From positions 1,352,162 to 1,416,161 of the forward strand of contig JAGFMI010000009.1 of the NCBI GenBank assembly GCA_021030905.1: 64,000 bases of DNA. The letters are read 5' to 3'. This document shows, in pieces, positions 57,285 through 64,000 of this stretch. Each line of letters opens with the position of its first letter. Position 1 is the stretch's first letter. The notes under the pieces were generated by a model. The model ran no database searches, was not told the origin of the DNA, and saw only the letters and a program-made list of their open reading frames with translations. Source of the DNA: Pyrenula massariospora. Its lineage: Eukaryota; Ascomycota; Eurotiomycetes; Pyrenulales; Pyrenulaceae. The position numbers were made by a program, and so were the translations under genes.

Positions 57285-60200
57285 AATAATTTCAAATGTT
57301 ATTTCCTGGTTATAAAAAATTTTATTATCCTTTTCCACATGAACTTCTTGAAAGAGATCTGACACCTTGCCAATTTGATATTAACTATTATAAGTACTTC
57401 ACTTAGTTTAGGTAAGCACTTAACATTTTATATTTAATAAATTGAATAATAAATTTTGAACGTCAGGGAAACTGTTAAGACTGTCTGGGGAGACTGTGTC
57501 GACCCAGTAGGCTCAGGGCTTGGTTGGTAGAATCAGCCTACGATCATTCTCTAGCACGTTCCAGCGCCCCTCGCGACAATTAGAATTGTGTCTGGGGCCG
57601 TCAATTGGTATGTACGGTCCACTTTTTATAAAATCTTAGAAATCTCGGTAATTCAGCTTACAAATTCCAACAATACTATTTATACCAATCAGAATTTTTA
57701 TTATGTAGACAATTATAAATCTGTAGTTCATTCGAAGCGATGATATATTCATTAAATTAAAATGGTCCGTGCATACTGGTCGTGTTGATTGTAATACTGA
57801 CTATATTGATATAACGAAACCGTCCGCAGCTCTAATTTTAATTATTTAATTCAGCTAGCGCGGCTTGGCAGTTTTAATATTATAAAATAATTTTTTGCGA
57901 TTGCGTCTGTATATACTTTTTTATTTAAATTTATAATTATAATTAAATAATTACAGTATTTCTATTTTATATAATTAATTATTTTGTTATATTTTATAGT
58001 TATTTATTTTAATTTATAATAAAACAAATAAGTTTAAGATATTTTAAAAATATTATTTTTAAAAATTAATATATATAATGTATTAAATAGTGTAATTTTT
58101 AAATTTTTATAAAAAATAAATTAAAAATTTTAATTAATGTTACTGTAAAATTAATTAATTATTATAATATAATAAAATTAAATTTTAATAATATTATACT
58201 ATGTATACAGAATTTTTTTAATTTTAATTAAATAATAAAATTTTAAAGAATGTAATTAAATAATTTAATTTAAAATATAATTTAATTAAAATTATATTAA
58301 AATAATAATCCTTTAAAAAAAATTTTATTATTTTTAAAAATAAAATTAAATAAAAATAATATTTATAGAGATAATAGTTAACTGTTAAAATTTAAAAATA
58401 AAAAAAAAATTTATAATAATTGTTAAAAGATTTATTAATTTAATATATTTAATAAAAAAAATTAATTTTATAATAATATTTACTAATTATTTATTAATTA
58501 TAATATTATTAAATTTTTTTAGTTAATTTAAATATAATTTTAAAAATAATATAAAATTATTATTTAAATTTTAAATCTTTATTATTAAGCTGTTAAAAAA
58601 ATAATATATATTAAAAAATATATTTATTAATTTGAATAAAATAATTAAAAAAAAAAAAAAACTATCAATAATTTAAAATTAAAAGTATTTTATTTTATTT
58701 TATTTTATAATAAATATTAATAAAATAAAAAAGTGCAAAATTAAAATATTTAATAATTTAAAAAATAAATTATAAATTTACAATAATATATTAATAATTT
58801 ATAAAGTTTAATTTTAATATTATAATTAATAAATAAAAAGAATTTATTAAAACTAATAATAATAATAATAATATTTAAATTTATTAATATTAATATATAA
58901 TTAATATTTTATATATATATTTTTAAGTAATTACAATTATTATTATAATTAAAAATTAAAATAAGAAGTTTAAAAATATATTTCAATTTTTTAAAAATAA
59001 AAATAAAAATAAAATAAATTAAAATTAATAAAATAAAATAATTTTTATAAAGTTTCGCGAAAGTAATATATTTTTTTTTAAATAAAATAAATTAAATTAT
59101 ATATATATTTTTACTAATGAATTAATATATAATATTATTAAATATTATTTTAAAATTAATTCTTTTAATTTATATTAAACTGTTTAAAAAATATTAAATA
59201 AACTATATAATATATTTAATATATCTAATAAAGCTGCTTAATACTATAAAAAATTATTTATATTAAATTTTTTTATAAAAAATAGCAAAATAATTAATAA
59301 TTTTTTATTTTAATTTAATAGAACTATTACGCTGTTAAATTTTAATAATAAATTTAAAATTAATTATTTTAATTATTTTTTAATTTTACTATTAAAAATA
59401 AAAATTTATAATTAAAATATTTATAAATTTTATAATTAATATATTTTATAACTTTAAAAAAATAAATAAAATTATAATTTATAATTTATAATTTATATAT
59501 TAAAAAGTATATAATTTTTTTTTATAATATTTAAAAATAATTTATTAATAAAAATAATAATATAAAATAATTATAAAGTCACAATATTAATTTTAAAATA
59601 ATAAAAAAAATTTAAAATATTTATAGTAAACTGCACAAATAAAAAAAATATTATAATTATATAAAAAAAATTTTAATAGTTATAATAATAATATTTTTTA
59701 TTAAAAATAAAAAATATATAATTTTATATAAATTAAAATTTAAAATTATTTTTTTATAAATAACTAATATTTTTAATAAAAATAAATTAATAAAAAAAAA
59801 TTTAAAAGAGTCAAAAAATAAATAAATTTTAATTTTAATTATAATTAAAATACGATCTATAAATATAATAATTTTTTAAATAAAAAAAAATATTTAAAGG
59901 TAGACAATTTTACTATTTTTTTTTATAATTAATATTAAAAATATTTTTTATTTTTAAAATAATAAATAATTAAATTTTAATTATTAAATTTATTTAAAAA
60001 AAGAATTTACTATTTATATTTTTTTATTATTAAATATAAATTATTTAAATAAAATAATTATAAACACGAACTTCGCTTAAAAATATAAATTAAATTTTAT
60101 TTTTTTAATTTTTAAATAAAAATTAATAGTAATTAATAAATTAATAATAAATAAAATTTGCTATATAGTACGACTTAACTTCAACTTTAATCAATATAAA

Positions 60201-60480
60201 AATAAAATTTAAATCTATATAATTTTACTGATTAAATTTAATATTATTATTATTAAAATATTTTAATTAAAATAATATAATTTTATTTTAAATTTTATAA
60301 AAAAAATTTTTACATTTTTTTCGTTTTATTATTTAAAATATTATTTAAATTATAATTAATTTACGATCATTATAATAAAGAAAATTTTTTAAATTAAAAT
60401 TAATATATTTTATTAGTATAATAATATTATTTAAGCTTTAATTTATATTTTTATAAAATTAATAAAAAATTTTTATAACT

Positions 60481-60660
60481 AAATTGTAAGATCTAGGTGG
60501 GTGATAATAGGTAGAGAGCTAAAAAATTAAAACTAATTTCTATATTTTATAGATTTAAAATTTAAAGTTTAAAGAACTATATTTATATATACAGCGAGAA
60601 TAAATATTTTATAGTAAGTCTTGGTAAAACTTGGCAGGCCTCGGCAGGCCTGATATAAAT
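60481..60660. other. Less mutated patch in the AT block
   Basis: A patch richer in G and C, including AGATCTAGGTGGGTGATAAT near 60489 and a short tandem CTTGGCAGGCCTCGGCAGGCCT at about 60628-60649. It lies just upstream of the readable reverse transcriptase. It may be a different, later-inserted or unmutated piece; I cannot identify it. Confidence 0.35.
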
Positions 60661-61007
60661 TATTATTTTTATATTAAAAAATTTCGAAGCGTTAAATAAT
60701 AATAATTTTATATTTAAATTATTAATAATAAATATTGTCGTACTTATTTAAAAAGATTTTAATAAATTTTATAAAAAATTAAAAATAAAATTATTAATAT
60801 ACGACTAGTTGTAATAAATATTTTTAAAATTAATAAAATTTTAAAATTATTAATTAATTACTGTTTTATTATAATATAAATTATTATATTAAATTATAAT
60901 TAAAAGCGACTTCTTCAGCTACTAAAATTTATAAATTATTTTAAAATTAAATTATAATTATCAAAATATATATTAATAATATATTTAAAAAAAAATATAT
61001 ACAATCT

Positions 61008-63240
61008 AGCAAATTTTTTTATATAATTTTTATTTTTATTATTAAAAAACTTAATAATAGTTTATATATATATATATTAATTATTATATTTTAAACATTT
61101 TAATAATTAAAAATTAAAATATTTTTTTATTAATTCAAAAAATATTAGTATAATTATATAAAATTAAAATTTATTTTAAATTTAATATAATTACTATTTT
61201 TAATAAAATATAAATAAAAAATAAAAATAAACTAAAAATAACTTTTTAAATTTGTTATAAATTATTTAAATATTTTATTATACCTTTTAAATTATATAAT
61301 ATATTTAAAATTTTTTAAATTTTTATTAATAATATTTTGTGTTTTTATTTAAATAATTTTTATACTATTTATTTAAATAATATTTTAATTTATAATAATA
61401 ATAAAGTATTGTATATAAATTATATATAATTAATTTTAAAATATTTACATAATATAAATTTATATTTAAATATTAAAAAATACAAATTTTATATTAAAAT
61501 TGTTAAATATTTTAATTTAATTATTATAAATAAAAAATTTTAAATAAATTTTATAAAAATAAAAATTATTTATGAATAAAAATCTTTACGTTATTTATAA
61601 AATATATAAAATTTTTTAAAATTTATTAACTTTTATTGATATTTTATTTAAAAATATTTTTTAATTATAATATTATTAACAATATTTATTTAAAAAAATA
61701 ATAAAAATAATTTATTTTTATGAAAATAGAGTAGTAAAAAATAAAAATTTTTTAATTAATTAAAAAACGCTTTCATCTTAGTATTAATATTTATTTATTT
61801 TAATTTTAATAAAAAAATATAGATTGAAATAGACACTTTAAATTTTATAATTATTATAATTTTTTTTTAAAAGAAAAAAAATAAAGTATTATATTTTATA
61901 GCTTTTTTTATATATAAAATAATATTAATAAAATATAATTATAAAATTTACAATAAAAAACTGCTCGCTATTATATATATTTTTAAAAATTAAAAATTAA
62001 AACTTGTCGATATATTAATTAAAATATTAATTTATATTTTTATTAATTATTATAATTTAAAATATTTTATAATATTTAAATAGTTAAATTATTGTTAAAT
62101 TTAATAAATTAAATTTTTATTTAAATTCAATTTTTATATTAAATATTAATTTAATATATAAAATATTAAATTTAATAATTTAATTTATTATAAAAAAATT
62201 TTTTTAATTAATAATAATAATAATAAAACTCGCCATTAAATATAAACTATTTTAAAAAAAAATAATTTAAATATTAATATTTATAAAGTAATAAATTTAG
62301 TATTATTATTATTAAATAAAATATATAAAAAATTTATTATTTTAATAATAATAATTTATAATATATCGAAAAAATTAAAAATAAATAATTTATAAAATAT
62401 TTAAAACAATAATAAAATAAAGTTATAAAATTTATAAAATTTTTTAAAAAAGTTAAAAATATAAATTAAAAAAATTTATAAAAAAAATATTATTATTTAA
62501 ATTATTATATATATTAAAAAAAAAATTAGTGTTAAATATTTTTTAATTTATTTAAAAATTCAAAAATTGAACTCGATAATTATATAATTATTTTTAATTA
62601 ATTTTATATTAATAAATAATTTTATATTTTTAATAATAATATTTTATAAATAAAAATTATATATCGATATTATATCATTTTAATAAAAAATTATAAAAAT
62701 AAATTTACAATATATTATAAAATTAATTAAATATATTATTAATTAAATATATTATTAATTAAATATATTATAAATAATAATACAATTTATTTAAAATTAT
62801 AATAAATATTATTAATTTAAATATTATTGCGATAATAAGCATAATTTTTTAAAATTTTTATTAATTTTTAAATATTATTAAAAAAATATTTCTGTTAATT
62901 TTATTATATTATTATTAAATTTAAAAATAAATAATATTATATATAAATATATTATAATTGTAATAAATTGACTATTTAAAAAAAAATATTTTATTAATTT
63001 TAAATTTTTAAAAATTAATGTTATGATAGTAATCTTTATAAATTAAATTTAATAAAAAAAAATATTTTAAAATAATTATATTAAATAAAAAATTACAATT
63101 TATTTTTTAATTTTAAATAAAATTATATTAATAAATTAAAACTATATTTAAACTTTCAATAGTATTTTATTTTAAAATTAATAAATAAATAAAAATTATA
63201 AATTAAATATTAAAATAATATTTTAAAGTTTTTATTAATT
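61008..63240 (+). mobile_element. RIP-destroyed Ty3/gypsy retrotransposon, pol region
   Basis: Translated on the + strand, the block follows a Ty3/gypsy Pol codon by codon. Around 61200-61370 it reads YKLFKYFIIPF and then IYLNNILIY at 61367-61393, where the family has the catalytic Tyr-x-Asp-Asp box (Asp to Asn by G-to-A). In the same frame 61760-62140 covers the RT/RNase H junction: KNAF near 61763, IEIDTLNF near 61823, KYNYKIYNKKLLAI at 61931-61972, NYYNLKYFI near 62051. Integrase follows in other frames: a zinc-binding-like stretch near 62602-62725 and SIVFYFKINK from 63156, where integrases have a His-Pro-Glu-Thr-Asp-Gly segment. Glu to Lys, Asp to Asn, Arg or His to Tyr, and Trp or Gln to stop are exactly what RIP produces. 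The order RT-RNase H-integrase fixes the superfamily. Long terminal repeats were not found. Confidence 0.85.
62712..62771. repeat. Short tandem repeat, ~18 bp unit
   Basis: Three near-identical units around TAATTAAATATATTAT in tandem within the integrase part of the retroelement fossil. Confidence 0.55.
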
Positions 63241-64000
63241 ATATATAAAATAATTAAATAGAATTATTTTTTATTGTTAAATTTATTTTTAATTTAACTT
63301 TTAATAAATCGATAAATATAATTTTTTTTAAAATAATTAAAAATTATTTATTGTATTTAAATTTTAAACTGTTTTTATTATTATTTATAAAATTAATAAA
63401 ATTTAAAATTTAAAAAGTAAATAAAATTTTATTGTATATTAAAAACTTTAAATAATATTTTTAAAATAATATTATATAAAATTAAGTTTTATAGATTTAT
63501 TAAATTAATAAAAAATAATTTTTAATTTTTAATATTTATATTAAAAATTAAATATTTTTTGATATATAAAATATTTATATTAAAAAACTAAATAATTTTT
63601 TAAATTATAAAAATTTTAATTTATTTTTTATTAAATAAATTATTGATAATTTAATATATAAATTTAATATATTTAATTTTATATTATAATAGATTTTTTT
63701 AAATAAATAAATTAATTTTTATACTTTGTATATTTAAATTTTTTATTAATTTAAAATTAAAAATCTTAATTTTATATTGTTGTTAAAAATAAAAAAAATT
63801 AATAATTTAATATTAAAAAAATTATTAATTTTTAATTTTATTATATAAAAATTAATTTATTTATTTAAAAAAAAAATTTATTATAATATAAAATTAAATA
63901 TATTAAAAATAATATTTAAAATATTAAATTTAATTAGTAACCTTATTAAAATTTAAATAAATATTTTATAAAAATTACTAATTTTTATTATTATTATTTT

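Larger units (their letters stand above)
54723..57840. other. AT-rich repeat cluster
   Basis: No genes. Composed largely of MITE-like elements of families A, B and C with AT-rich sequence between them, including simple tandem repeats. Scattered GC-rich words (GGGCGCGCCTAAG, CCTGGGCTTGAGCTC) mark the less mutated parts of the repeats. Confidence 0.65.
57840..64000. other. Extreme AT block (RIP isochore)
   Basis: From about 57.84 kb the sequence is almost entirely A and T, with G and C only as scattered single bases or short words. No open gene is present. The composition and the TpA-rich texture are those of RIP-saturated repeats in filamentous ascomycetes. A pol gene fossil is readable at about 61.0-63.24 kb; the rest is too degraded to assign by eye. 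It runs off the end of the window. Confidence 0.85.

Noticed and set aside
50900-57300. CRISPR-like or satellite array
   Set aside because: The repeats are dispersed inverted-repeat elements of different sizes, not regularly spaced units, and the organism is a eukaryote.
57840-64000. Mitochondrial or plasmid origin for the AT block
   Set aside because: Continuous with nuclear repeats and carrying a retroelement pol with RIP-type changes; no mitochondrial genes or tRNAs seen.
63950-64000. Telomere or subtelomere at the window end
   Set aside because: No TTAGGG or related repeat is present; the sequence simply continues AT-rich.

Overview
The window is nuclear DNA of a filamentous ascomycete (Pezizomycotina). 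The evidence is single-copy ascomycete housekeeping genes split by 48-65 nt introns with GT..AG ends and CTAAC/CTGAC-type branch sites, a long F-box protein of a type common in leotiomycete-like fungi, and a final block almost pure in A and T that still carries the imprint of repeat-induced point mutation (RIP). A leotiomycete is my best guess for the class, but the sequence does not prove it.

Layout. 1-24.5 kb is a dense, conserved gene block: the 3' part of an aldehyde dehydrogenase gene, an F-box gene, a Pep12-type syntaxin (-), nucleoporin NDC1 (+), cytochrome c1 heme lyase (-), mevalonate diphosphate decarboxylase ERG19 (+), exosome helicase MTR4 (-), a tiny four-part COX8 gene (+), Elongator subunit ELP1 (-), proteasome tether STS1/Cut8 (-), and RAM-network protein SOG2 (-). 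24.5-43 kb is much sparser: a C2H2 zinc-finger gene (-), the dual-specificity phosphatase YVH1 (+) and the four-exon VPS4-associated VFA1 (-), separated by gene-free stretches of 4-5 kb. 43-49.5 kb is dense again: argininosuccinate lyase ARG4 (+), a two-hotdog acyl-CoA thioesterase (-) and an unrecognised ~650-residue protein (+).

From about 50 kb the sequence becomes AT-rich and repeat-laden. At least three families of short inverted-repeat (MITE-like) elements surround a single intact gene for a double-GNAT acetyltransferase (53697-54722). From about 57.8 kb to the end the sequence is almost only A and T. Reading it in frame shows that a large part is a RIP-destroyed Ty3/gypsy LTR retrotransposon on the + strand: reverse transcriptase, RNase H and integrase can be followed codon by codon, with the changes expected from C-to-T and G-to-A mutation.

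The genes do not form an operon or a biosynthetic cluster. They are independent core functions (sterol precursor synthesis, respiratory chain assembly, RNA surveillance, tRNA modification, nuclear pore, vesicle fusion, endosomal sorting, arginine synthesis), many arranged as divergent pairs sharing promoters of 260-490 bp. I found no convincing new gene system. The most informative parts are the readable retroelement fossil, the paired repeat copies that document RIP base by base, and the lone GC-normal gene inside the AT-rich territory.
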